Shown in pieces: positions 52,850 through 61,125 of a stretch of DNA of 64,000 nt (its first letter is position 1; every line of letters begins with the position of its first letter). The stretch is taken from assembly GCF_013179805.1 (NCBI RefSeq), contig NZ_SRRZ01000012.1, forward strand, positions 1 through 64,000, in the 5' to 3' direction. The notes beneath the pieces were generated by a model. The model made no database searches. It worked only from the letters and a program-made list of their open reading frames with translations, and was not told the DNA's origin. A program made the position numbers and the translations under genes. The DNA is from Microcoleus asticus IPMA8 (GTDB lineage Bacteria; Cyanobacteriota; Cyanobacteriia; Cyanobacteriales; Microcoleaceae).

Positions 52850-54942
52850 CAAAGTTAATCGTGTCGTTTCTCGTCGTTGCTCTGATTCCATTGCTGCTGT
52901 TAGCATTTATAGACAAACATACAACTGAAAATGCCTTGACCGACAACGCACGACAAGCCCTATCTGCTGAGGCTAACGAAACCGCTAACAGAATAGATGG
53001 GTTTATCGATGCGAATCTCAATGCCGTGCGCGTAGAAGCGATTTTACCAGGTTTGGCTGCCTATCTGGGCCTACCTCCAGAACGGCGAAATGGTAGTCCC
53101 CAAGAGATGTTAGCGACTGAAACCTTAACCAGGCTCAGTCGCAAAGATATGCTTAATATTATCTCCTATGCCTTGCTCAACTTAAAGGGACGGAATGTAC
53201 TCGATACGAATACACCGGATGTTGGACGAGATGAATCCGGTCAAGATTACTTCCAAGAACCGCTCAAAATTCAACGACCTTTTGTTTCTAGTATTAGGCA
53301 ATCGCCGACAATTCCCAACCTAGTTACGCTTTTTTTTAGCAGTCCTGTTCGCGATGCGAAGGGAAATACATTGGGTGTATTGCGGGTGACATACAATGCC
53401 ACATCTGTCCAGCAGTTGGTGACTAGGGAAACTGAACACGCACGTGCGAAATCGTTAGCAGTTCTTTTAGATGAGCACTATATTCATCTGGCACATAGCA
53501 CTAAACCCGAACTCCTTTTCAAATCGATTGTGCCTTTGTCACCCAATGTTGTAGCTAAACTGCAACGCGAAGGGCGTTTGCCTAAGAATCTAACGAAAGA
53601 ACTTGCAATCAATTTGCCCGACCTCAAGCAAGCATTAGAAACTAAACAGCCTTATCTAACCACACGATTGGCAGCTACGGGTAATAATGAGTTGAGCCTT
53701 TTAGCGATCGCCCACCTGAAACATCAACGTTGGTCAGTCGTTTTCGCACAGCCGATTGCCGTTGCCCTAGCACCTGTAGAAAAACAAATACGCGATGCAC
53801 TTGTTTTATTAGCAATCATCGCCGGAATTGTAACTATCATCGCTTTTGCGATCGCACAACTATTAACAAAGCCTCTGATTGACCTCACCCAAGCGGTTGC
53901 CCAGTTTACGGCGGGTTACTTAGACATCCGTGTGAAGATGCGATCGCAAGACGAAATCGGTCTGCTGGCACGATCCTTCAACAGCATGGCGAGGCAACTC
54001 CAAGAATCCTTTGAAACCCTGGAAGACAAAGTTAAAGAACGAACAGCAGAACTCGCTAATGCTAATGAGGAAATCATTGCCCTCAACGACAAACTCAAAG
54101 TAGACAACCTCCGCTTAGGTGCAGAATTGAATGTGGCGCGTCAGATCCAGCAAATGATTTTGCCCAACCCTGAGGAACTGGAAATTGACGGACTAGATAT
54201 CGCCGGATACATGGAACCCGCCGATGAAGTAGGAGGTGACTACTACGACGTGCTACAGATCGATGGTATTGTCACACTGGCTATCGGTGATGTCACCGGA
54301 CACGGCCTGGAAAGCGGCATTCTGATGCTGATGGCGCAAACCTCAGTTCGCACTCTGCAAGAGATTCGTGAACTCGACCCCGTTCGATTCCTGGATGTAC
54401 TCAACCGTACCCTCTACAAAAACGTGCAGCGCATGAATTCTGAAAAAAGTCTGACGCTGGCGATTTTGAGCTACTCCGAAGGACTGATCAGCATCAGCGG
54501 CCAGCATGAAGAAACGCTAGTGGTGCGAAAAAATGGAGAGGTTGAGCGCATCGACACGATGGATTTAGGCTTGCCGATCGCTTTAGATGATGATATCGCA
54601 CGCTTCATCAGTCACATCCTGATTGAGCTAGAACCTGGAGATGGCGTGGTGCTATATACGGATGGCATTCCAGAAGCCTATAACATCGGTAAAAAGCAGT
54701 ATGGACTTAAGCAACTCTGTGAAGTGATCGGTCAAAATTGGCACAAGTCTGCTGCAGAAGTTAAGGATGCGGTGATTGTAGATGTACGGCAACATATCGG
54801 TAAGCAGAAAGTGTTTGATGATATTACGTTGCTAGTCTTTAAGCGGCAGGCGGACGTTACTGAAAAGGGAAATTTAGTTAATAATATCAGTTCTCCAAAA
54901 CTATGCTACAATCAAGCTGAAAGTTTGAGGAATACTTTATGA
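52819..54942 (+). CDS. Membrane receptor SpoIIE/PP2C-type phosphatase (Cache-HAMP-RsbU)
   Basis: 707 residues. Transmembrane helix 1 is at ~13-31 (LIVSFLVVALIPLLLLAFI). A periplasmic double-Cache sensor (~33-330; VLDTNTPDVGRDESGQDYFQ) follows, then helix 2 at ~333-357, a HAMP domain (~357-410), a coiled coil and a SpoIIE phosphatase (~445-678) with metal aspartates in EVGGDYYDV, GDVTGHGLESG, VVLYTDGIPEA and FDDITLLVF. It would dephosphorylate an anti-sigma-factor antagonist-like partner when the periplasmic domain is triggered. It is coupled (ATGA) to the two binding proteins. The last ~30 residues after KRQ are not part of the fold and derive from the left end of an IS630-type element. Confidence 0.92.
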   Translation: MKRSFFNSIRTKLIVSFLVVALIPLLLLAFIDKHTTENALTDNARQALSAEANETANRIDGFIDANLNAVRVEAILPGLAAYLGLPPERRNGSPQEMLATETLTRLSRKDMLNIISYALLNLKGRNVLDTNTPDVGRDESGQDYFQEPLKIQRPFVSSIRQSPTIPNLVTLFFSSPVRDAKGNTLGVLRVTYNATSVQQLVTRETEHARAKSLAVLLDEHYIHLAHSTKPELLFKSIVPLSPNVVAKLQREGRLPKNLTKELAINLPDLKQALETKQPYLTTRLAATGNNELSLLAIAHLKHQRWSVVFAQPIAVALAPVEKQIRDALVLLAIIAGIVTIIAFAIAQLLTKPLIDLTQAVAQFTAGYLDIRVKMRSQDEIGLLARSFNSMARQLQESFETLEDKVKERTAELANANEEIIALNDKLKVDNLRLGAELNVARQIQQMILPNPEELEIDGLDIAGYMEPADEVGGDYYDVLQIDGIVTLAIGDVTGHGLESGILMLMAQTSVRTLQEIRELDPVRFLDVLNRTLYKNVQRMNSEKSLTLAILSYSEGLISISGQHEETLVVRKNGEVERIDTMDLGLPIALDDDIARFISHILIELEPGDGVVLYTDGIPEAYNIGKKQYGLKQLCEVIGQNWHKSAAEVKDAVIVDVRQHIGKQKVFDDITLLVFKRQADVTEKGNLVNNISSPKLCYNQAESLRNTL

Positions 54943-55454
54943 AAGTAAACTACCAAGAAAGAATTGATTTAACAGCAGACGAGTTAAAAAAAATTCTGTC
55001 GCAGGAGCGAACTCTAGCTAATCGACAAAAAATTCAGGCACTTTATTGGTTAAAAGCTGGAGCGAGTCAAAGCCTTACAGATGTAGCTGAACGTTTAGGT
55101 GTACATAGAATTACTGTACATAGATGGTTAAAACAATATATGGCGGGCGGTCTGTCAGAACTGTTAAAAATACGCCAACCAACTGGTAGACCCAGAGTAA
55201 TTCCCTCAGCGGTAATAGCCGGACTTTCACAAAAATTAAGTGAAGAATCCTGTGATTTTAAGACTTATAAAGAAATCGGTCAATGGGTAGAAGATAACTA
55301 TCACGTATCAGTTAAATATCAAACATTACACAAGCAATTACACTATCGCATGAAAGCCAAATTAAAGCTATCGAAGCCTGTGAATAACGAAAAAGCTCAG
55401 GATGCCGACATCGAGCTGAAAATAAAAAAAGCTCAAGAAAATTCCTCAAAGTAG
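54939..55454 (+). CDS. IS630-type transposase, N-terminal helix-turn-helix part
   Basis: 171 residues beginning MKVNYQERIDLTADELKKIL. The first domain has a helix-turn-helix, GASQSLTDVAERLGVHRITVHRWLKQY (~46-72), a GRPR hook and a second winged helix (TYKEIGQWVEDNYHVSVKYQTLHKQLHYRM), the layout of the ORF A half of cyanobacterial IS630 elements. It overlaps the phosphatase stop by ATGA, and the upstream ~40 bases contain a TATGCTACAAT-like -10 box that would be the element's own promoter. The catalytic half is degraded, so it cannot transpose by itself. Confidence 0.85.
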   Translation: MKVNYQERIDLTADELKKILSQERTLANRQKIQALYWLKAGASQSLTDVAERLGVHRITVHRWLKQYMAGGLSELLKIRQPTGRPRVIPSAVIAGLSQKLSEESCDFKTYKEIGQWVEDNYHVSVKYQTLHKQLHYRMKAKLKLSKPVNNEKAQDADIELKIKKAQENSSK

Positions 55455-55660
55455 CTTGATGGTTAGAGTCGACTACCGCAAATCCCGCAAAAAAATAAAC
55501 TCAAATGTTGGTTGCAAGATGAAACTAGAATAAATTTGCTTAAAAATAATTGAAAAAAACAAGATTACAGCTTTTGGAGTCAAACCAATAGGTAAAGTGA
55601 AATGGAATTTTCTCATGTTATTATTTATATGGACAGTTACCCCACAAACCTGATAAATAC
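55455..55660 (+). pseudogene. IS630 transposase catalytic-domain remnant
   Basis: Continuing in the frame of the preceding gene through two amber stops, the sequence reads IPQKNKLKCWLQDETR (the first catalytic Asp region of IS630). After a frame change it reads KITAFGVKPIGKVKWNF and then WTVTP, the following family block. Everything after this, with the remaining DDE residues, is gone. The element is therefore a dead 5' remnant. Confidence 0.75.
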
Positions 55661-55665
55661 TATAC

Positions 55666-55952
55666 ATCAATAAATATCTAAGCCAAGACCTCAAACTTGC
55701 TGATTTAGCTGCATTGCTAGGCATGAGTAAATTTTAATTTAGTCATCTGTTCAAAGAAGCGATCGGCAGGGTTCCTGATAAATATCTGCTGCAACAGCGG
55801 ATATTGATAGGCCAAAGCAGTTGTTAAAACAAAAAGAGCGATCGATTATGGAAATTGCCTGATTGGTGAGACTTCAATAGCCACAGCCATTTGAGCAAAC
55901 AGTTTCGGCGCCATCTGGGTATGACTTCTGCAGCTTATAGAACTCTTTTTTA
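55666..55952 (+). pseudogene. Decayed AraC-family transcriptional regulator, C-terminal HTH domain
   Basis: Reading from 55666: INKYLSQDLKLADLAALLGMSKF, an in-frame TAA, FSHLFKEAIGRVPDKYLLQQRI. After a shift at ~55805-55815 comes KQLLKQKERSIMEIA, a stop, then back in the first frame from 55870 DFNSHSHLSKQFRRHLGMTSAAYR and a final stop. Aligned together these give the two helix-turn-helix motifs of AraC regulators. At least two stops and two compensating frame changes make it non-functional. The N-terminal part is lost at the junction with the IS630 remnant. Confidence 0.85.
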
Positions 55953-55967
55953 GCTGGCGGGTTCAAA

Positions 55968-56639
55968 CTACCAACTAATAATAAGCGGCAATCCAGGTCG
56001 AAAATCTACCTTTTGTCCCTGCACTTCTCCATCAAAACCAAGCTCCACAAAATACTCGGTTCCTATCCGTAACTTTATTTGATTTGTCTCAAGCACTGCT
56101 TGAAGTTCAGGTGACGGATTATTGGCAGCAGGACTGACTAATTCTACACGAGTAATTTCGCGGAAACCCACACCATGATCCAAAGGCTGTGACTTATGAG
56201 CAGAGTATCGATCTGGACGTTTACCAAAGGAAATTTGGAAAAGCATCGGCTCAGTCAAAACATCACTATTTGTTCCCACTGCGATACTCATCGTTTCAGA
56301 TAAATAAGGTGGACGATATGCCCAACTTGAAAATGCAACTGTGTCCTCAGAACCTTGGGCTGGACGCAAACAGATGCCAAATGGACACGCACCATTATTC
56401 CGATTTGTCGAGCGTTCCCAAAGACGAGTCTGATGAATTGGCTCAGACTGCGCCTCTTCTGGATCGTGAATCCATAACAATTCCAACATTGCGTTATGGA
56501 AAAAGAAACAGCGATTGGCTGTACCTTGTCCGCGATGAATGCGAGATGAACCCTCAACTAAACCGAAGGATGATAAATGATTAGCTTCCGAAGCACCAAT
56601 ATCAGTAAGGATGAAAAGATGGTCAAATTCAAATGTCAT
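55968..56639 (-). CDS. VOC/glyoxalase-like domain protein
   Basis: 223 residues from the ATG at 56639, where FEFDHLFILTDIGASEANHLSSFGLVEGSSRIHRGQGTAN begins the Glyoxalase-like (VOC) fold. A TTG at 56741 would add 34 charged residues. CFFFHNAMLELLWIHDPEEAQSEP and GACPFGICLRPAQG supply the conserved core strands and possible metal ligands (His of FDHL, His of SRIH, Glu of LELL). The substrate is unknown. The frame is intact although it borders the decayed AraC regulator, which ends 16 bp away in convergent orientation. Confidence 0.8.
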   Translation of the reverse strand: MTFEFDHLFILTDIGASEANHLSSFGLVEGSSRIHRGQGTANRCFFFHNAMLELLWIHDPEEAQSEPIHQTRLWERSTNRNNGACPFGICLRPAQGSEDTVAFSSWAYRPPYLSETMSIAVGTNSDVLTEPMLFQISFGKRPDRYSAHKSQPLDHGVGFREITRVELVSPAANNPSPELQAVLETNQIKLRIGTEYFVELGFDGEVQGQKVDFRPGLPLIISW

Positions 56640-56741
56640 AGCATTGTTCAGAGAATCGATCGCTAGCTCAAGTAATTTTAATCCCCTGTGATTGCTTTTT
56701 TTGCGATCGCCACGCTTATACTGCACAGCGTACTGTACCAA

Positions 56742-56891
56742 AGTCCCAAACCTCTACTGAGTCAATCTTTCCCAATCTAAAATCTAAAATCTAAAATCTA
56801 AAATCGCGCAATCGATAGTCCCAAACCTCTACTGAGTCAATCTTTCCCAATCTAAAATCTAAAATCTAAAATCTAAAATCGCGCAATCGAT
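56742..56891. repeat. Perfect 75-bp tandem duplication
   Basis: Copy 1 (56742-56816) and copy 2 (56817-56891) are identical over 75 bp. Each has AGTCCCAAACCTCTACTGAG, a TCTAAAA heptamer array and a CGCGCAATCGAT end. The absence of any difference points to a very recent event. Confidence 0.9.
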
Positions 56892-57212
56892 CGCCCAAAA
56901 TTCCCAAGCTTCAAGTTACAACCAGATTGAGGAACCATCCGCCCGCATCCAGCAGTCTCAACATCCAGTTACCGGCAATTCTGCTAGAGTCAGGTCATCA
57001 TCCGGTGCATCTTGTAGAGACGCGATTCGCAGCCTCTGCCCCGAAAGCAGTAAAATCTCATCACATTGTTACCTGCCACCCGATCGGCAGTAACTTAAAA
57101 ATTAAGGTAGTTTGAAAATAATCGCCCAAAGTTGAAAGAAGCCTTGACATCTGACCTACACTCTCTAACTTAGACCCTCTAGCTGCGCTGCCATCCATAT
57201 TTAAAAGATGCC
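56892..57212. other. Upstream region of topA
   Basis: About 320 bp without a supported gene. A 62-codon frame at 56927 has no domain. The right end should contain the topA promoter; no clear boxes were recognised. Confidence 0.35.
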
Positions 57213-59939
57213 ATGTCAACCTTAGTCATCGTCGAATCTCCCACAAAAGCCCGTACCATCCGCAACTTCCTGCCCTCCACCTACCGTGTAGAGGCATCGA
57301 TGGGCCATGTCCGCGACCTACCATCCTCCGCCGAAGAAATACCAGAAGCCGTTAAAGGAGAAAAATGGGCGCAACTCGGCGTAAACGTGGAGGCAGACTT
57401 TGAACCCCTCTACGTCATCCCGAAAGATAAAAAGAAAATTGTTAAAGAACTCAAAGACGCCCTCAAAGACGCCACAGAACTGATTCTAGCCACTGACGAA
57501 GACCGGGAAGGCGAAAGCATTTCCTGGCATTTGCTGCAAATCCTCAAACCCAAAGTTCCGATCAAGCGGATGGTGTTTCACGAAATCACCCGCGAAGCTA
57601 TCCGCGACGCCTTAACTCACTGCCGGGATATCGACAATCGAGTTGTACAAGCCCAAGAAACTCGCCGAATTCTCGATCGACTCGTCGGTTACACACTCTC
57701 TCCGCTACTGTGGAAAAAAATCGCTTGGGGTTTGTCCGCCGGTAGAGTGCAGTCAGTCGCTGTACGCCTGTTGGTGCGTCGGGAACGGGAACGCCGCGCC
57801 TTCCGCCAAGGTAGCTACTGGGATTTGAAAGCCCTTTTGGAAAAGGGCAAAATTTCCTTTGATGCCAAACTCGTGACAGTCGGCAAGGTGAAAGTTGCAA
57901 ACGGCAGCGATTTTGATGAAAATACCGGGCAAATTATCTCCGGCCGCCGCGTACTTTTGCTGAACGAAGAACAGGCGCGGGCTTTACTCTCACGCATTCA
58001 AAACAAACCTTGGACTGTCACAAATCTCGAAGAACGGCCAGTCACCCGCAAACCCTCGCCACCGTTTACGACCTCGACTTTGCAGCAAGAAGCTAACCGC
58101 AAGCTGCGGCTGGGTGCGCGGGAAACGATGCGCATTGCCCAAAGTCTCTACGAACGCGGTTTTATCACCTATATGCGGACGGATTCGGTGCATTTATCCG
58201 AACAGGCGATCGCAGCGGCGCGCAGTTGCGTGCAAGAACTTTACGGCAGCGAATACCTCAGCCCCCAACCGCGCAAATACACCACCAAAAGCAAAGGCGC
58301 GCAGGAAGCCCACGAAGCTATCCGTCCCGCAGGCAGCACTTTTCGGACTCCGCAGCAAACTGGATTGGATGGCATTGATTTCCGCCTCTACGATTTGATT
58401 TGGAAGCGGACTGTGGCTTCTCAAATGGCCGATTCCCGCCAAACTCACGTCACTGTATTAACTCAGGTAGAAGATGCCGGTTTCCGTTCCAGCGGCAAAC
58501 GCATTGATTTTCCAGGCTTTTTGCGGGCCTACGTGGAAGGTTCCGACGATCCGAATGCGGCGTTGGAAGACCAAGAGGTGATTTTGCCGGCGCTGAAGGT
58601 GGGGGATAAACCTAATTGTCAGGATTTAGAGGCAGTTGGTCACGAAACTCAACCTCCCGCCCGCTATACGGAAGCTTCTCTGGTCAAAATGCTCGAAAGC
58701 GAAGGGGTGGGCCGTCCGAGTACCTACGCGAGTATTATCGGTACAATTGTCGATCGGGGATATGCCAAATTAATAGCTAACGCCCTAATTCCGACATTCA
58801 CCGCTTTCGCCGTCACGACTTTATTGGAAACACATTTTCCCGATTTAGTAGACACCGGTTTTACTTCCAGAATGGAACAAACCCTCGATGAAATTGCCAC
58901 CGGCGAGGCGAAATGGCTGCCGTATTTGCAAAAGTTTTATACAGGGGAAACCGGACTCGCAACCCAAGTCAAAGAACAGGAAAGCCAGATTGACGCGAAA
59001 GTTGCCCGAACTGTGGTATTGGAGAATATTTCTGCTAAAGTCTGCATCGGCAAATTCGGCGCATACCTGGAATCTGAAAGCGAAGAAGGCCTGGTAAAAG
59101 CATCGATTCCCCAAGATTTGACGCCGGCAGATTTAGACCCGGAACAAGTGGAGTTTCTGTTAAAGCAAAAAACCGAAGGCCCGGAAAAATTGGGTCTTCA
59201 CCCGGAAACTGGGGAACCGATTTATGTGCTTATTGGCAGTTATGGGCCATACGTTCAGTTAGGGGAAGTTTCGGAAACGAACAAGAAACCGAAGCGGGCT
59301 TCTTTACCGAAGGGGACGGATAAGGATAGCGTGACGCTGGATATGGCGGTGAGTTTGTTGACTTTACCCCGCTTGTTGGGCACTCACCCGGAGACGGGGG
59401 CGAAGGTGCAAGCTAATTTGGGGATGTACGGGCCTTATGTGGTGCACGACCAGGGTAAGCTGGGGAAAGATTATCGATCGATCAAACCGCCGGATGATGT
59501 TTTGACGATCGAGCTCGATCGGGCATTGGAAATGTTAGCGCAACCAAAAGCCGTTCGGGGCAGCAGCAAAACAGCCACACCTTTGAAGGAATTGGGCGCG
59601 CATCCAGAATCGGGAGAACCCCTCAATGTTTACGATGGCCGCTATGGCCCTTACGTGAAACACGGCGATATCAATGCTTCTTTGTCGAAGGATGAATCTG
59701 TGGAGAATTTTACCTTACAAAGAGCACTGGAATTGTTAGCAACCAAGGAAGCAGCGGGAGGCGGTAAATCTAGCAGCAAGTCGAAGAAGTCTACTAAGAC
59801 TGCGGCGGCGAAGTCCGAGACTGCAACTGAGAAGACTGCGGCGAAGAAAACCACTGCTAAAAAGACGACGACTGGGGCGAAGAAAACCACGACTAAGAAG
59901 GCGGCGACTGCCACAACAGCCAAGAAAACAACTAAGTAA
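57213..59939 (+). CDS. topA: DNA topoisomerase I (type IA)
   Basis: 908 residues. An N-terminal TOPRIM domain (STLVIVESPTKARTI; acidic triad in ATDEDREGESISWHL) is followed by the type IA core with the active-site Tyr320 in FITYMRTDSVHLS. SAGRVQSVAVRLLVRRE is also present. The C-terminus has three TopA_C-type repeats (GSYGPYV, GMYGPYV, GRYGPYV at ~672-822) in place of zinc fingers, as in other cyanobacteria. A ~55-residue Lys/Thr/Ala-rich tail follows (~852-908) that should bind DNA non-specifically. It relaxes negative supercoils. Confidence 0.97.
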   Translation: MSTLVIVESPTKARTIRNFLPSTYRVEASMGHVRDLPSSAEEIPEAVKGEKWAQLGVNVEADFEPLYVIPKDKKKIVKELKDALKDATELILATDEDREGESISWHLLQILKPKVPIKRMVFHEITREAIRDALTHCRDIDNRVVQAQETRRILDRLVGYTLSPLLWKKIAWGLSAGRVQSVAVRLLVRRERERRAFRQGSYWDLKALLEKGKISFDAKLVTVGKVKVANGSDFDENTGQIISGRRVLLLNEEQARALLSRIQNKPWTVTNLEERPVTRKPSPPFTTSTLQQEANRKLRLGARETMRIAQSLYERGFITYMRTDSVHLSEQAIAAARSCVQELYGSEYLSPQPRKYTTKSKGAQEAHEAIRPAGSTFRTPQQTGLDGIDFRLYDLIWKRTVASQMADSRQTHVTVLTQVEDAGFRSSGKRIDFPGFLRAYVEGSDDPNAALEDQEVILPALKVGDKPNCQDLEAVGHETQPPARYTEASLVKMLESEGVGRPSTYASIIGTIVDRGYAKLIANALIPTFTAFAVTTLLETHFPDLVDTGFTSRMEQTLDEIATGEAKWLPYLQKFYTGETGLATQVKEQESQIDAKVARTVVLENISAKVCIGKFGAYLESESEEGLVKASIPQDLTPADLDPEQVEFLLKQKTEGPEKLGLHPETGEPIYVLIGSYGPYVQLGEVSETNKKPKRASLPKGTDKDSVTLDMAVSLLTLPRLLGTHPETGAKVQANLGMYGPYVVHDQGKLGKDYRSIKPPDDVLTIELDRALEMLAQPKAVRGSSKTATPLKELGAHPESGEPLNVYDGRYGPYVKHGDINASLSKDESVENFTLQRALELLATKEAAGGGKSSSKSKKSTKTAAAKSETATEKTAAKKTTAKKTTTGAKKTTTKKAATATTAKKTTK

Positions 59940-59964
59940 AATTAGTTGAGTTTTCCCTCATCCC

Positions 59965-60002
59965 AAAAACTCGGTTTATTCAAAAAACCGGGTTTTTTTA
60001 TT
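59965..60002 (+). terminator. Terminator of topA
   Basis: AAAAACTCGGTTT and AAACCGGGTTTTT form a stem (one G-U pair) around ATTCAA, followed by a run of T. It begins 26 bases after the stop codon and is related to the dispersed AAACCCGG palindrome. Confidence 0.8.
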
Positions 60003-60347
60003 TATCAAATACTAGACAACATGACAAAAATAGGTTTGTAGTAAGGAGTTTAGTCCTGACAATTTTCTTCTCTTAGGTATTTGTCATCAGCGTCTGCGGG
60101 CTTCGCCCGCCCCTATTTTTTTGAGACATATCAACTCAAACTCTTCTCAAGCCTACCTTTTCAGCTTACTTGTCACCCATCGGCAAAATCATCCTATTTA
60201 CTTATTGACAATTGCTCTTCTCTGTTAAATTGTCAGGGAACGAACATATAAGGTTAAAAATTGTATCATAAGCAACAGAAAGTACCCAATGTTTTATGTA
60301 GCGCTCTACAATTGAGAAAAGAAACAAGATTAAGAGGCGCGATCGTA
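60003..60347. other. 345-bp spacer with GCGGGC hairpin
   Basis: It contains a GTAAGGAGTTTAGTCCT palindrome (~60040-60056) and a GCGGGC-TTC-GCCCGC hairpin (60096-60110) followed by CCCTATTTTTTT. Both are common dispersed cyanobacterial palindromes. The region then leads into the small gene at 60348. Confidence 0.5.
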
Positions 60348-60590
60348 ATGGGTATCAATGAAAACTTAGACTGGGAAGAAGCATTTGAGTACCGAGCGGG
60401 CTTGACAGTCGAGTTGAAGTCCCAGCCAGGGGTTTTGCATACGATCGCTTACTATGAAGTAATGATGGTACCGCCCATCTGGTTAGAAAATGACCCGCGT
60501 CCCCGCTATCCTCACGAACTCCAAGTCGTTTCGCAGCAACCTACTGTTAGTTGCCGGATTTCAGAGTGCCCGGTTTTAGTCGCGTCCTAA
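60348..60590 (+). CDS. Small cyanobacterial protein (hypothetical)
   Basis: 80 residues from the ATG at 60348; a longer frame from 60261 (start TTG) is less likely. It is acidic at the N-terminus (MGINENLDWEEAFEYRAGLTVEL), has no membrane segment or signal peptide, and contains a proline-rich middle (VPPIWLENDPRPRYP). I do not recognise a domain. Its composition, ribosome-site-like GAGGCG ~12 bases upstream and position after a terminator support a real gene. Confidence 0.5.
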   Translation: MGINENLDWEEAFEYRAGLTVELKSQPGVLHTIAYYEVMMVPPIWLENDPRPRYPHELQVVSQQPTVSCRISECPVLVAS

Positions 60591-61125
60591 GTTTTTTCAG
60601 CGGGAAATATCGGCGATGCCATCTAGCAAGCAATCAAACCGATGCAGTGATTTTCGGATTGAGATTGCTGTAGTTTACTTTGCGGCGATCGGCTAAGTAG
60701 TCGTAGGGTGCGCCGCCATGAACAACCCCTAACTTGCATATCGACAATCTCACAGATCCGCACCTGTGCCATCGAGAGCCGAGGTAAACAAACCCAACAC
60801 TTATTGTCTAGCCAAACTTTGTAAAAATGGTATTATTTTAGGGTTTCGGTAATTCCTTTCCCTATCAATAACCGCACGTTGGTCTAAAATCTCCTCAGCG
60901 ACCAGAAAGGCGATATGGGCGATCGACTTTCACGAAAAAACTGCGGTAATCCAAAAGTATATTGGTACAAATGGTAGAAATCCATCTTGATATTAATGAG
61001 AGTTATTTGAGGTTTTTCCTAGGGTGACTAATTCGCTTGATTAACACAAAAGTGACAACTTTAACCAGAAAAGTTAAATTGGTATGTTAAGATGACACAA
61101 GCCCTTACCATACTTGATTTCAATT
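60591..61125. other. 535-bp intergenic region
   Basis: No gene found in either strand by eye. It contains GTAGGGTGCGCCGCC-like palindrome fragments and drops in GC content towards 61000-61120, where the promoter of the ATPase gene should lie. Confidence 0.35.
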
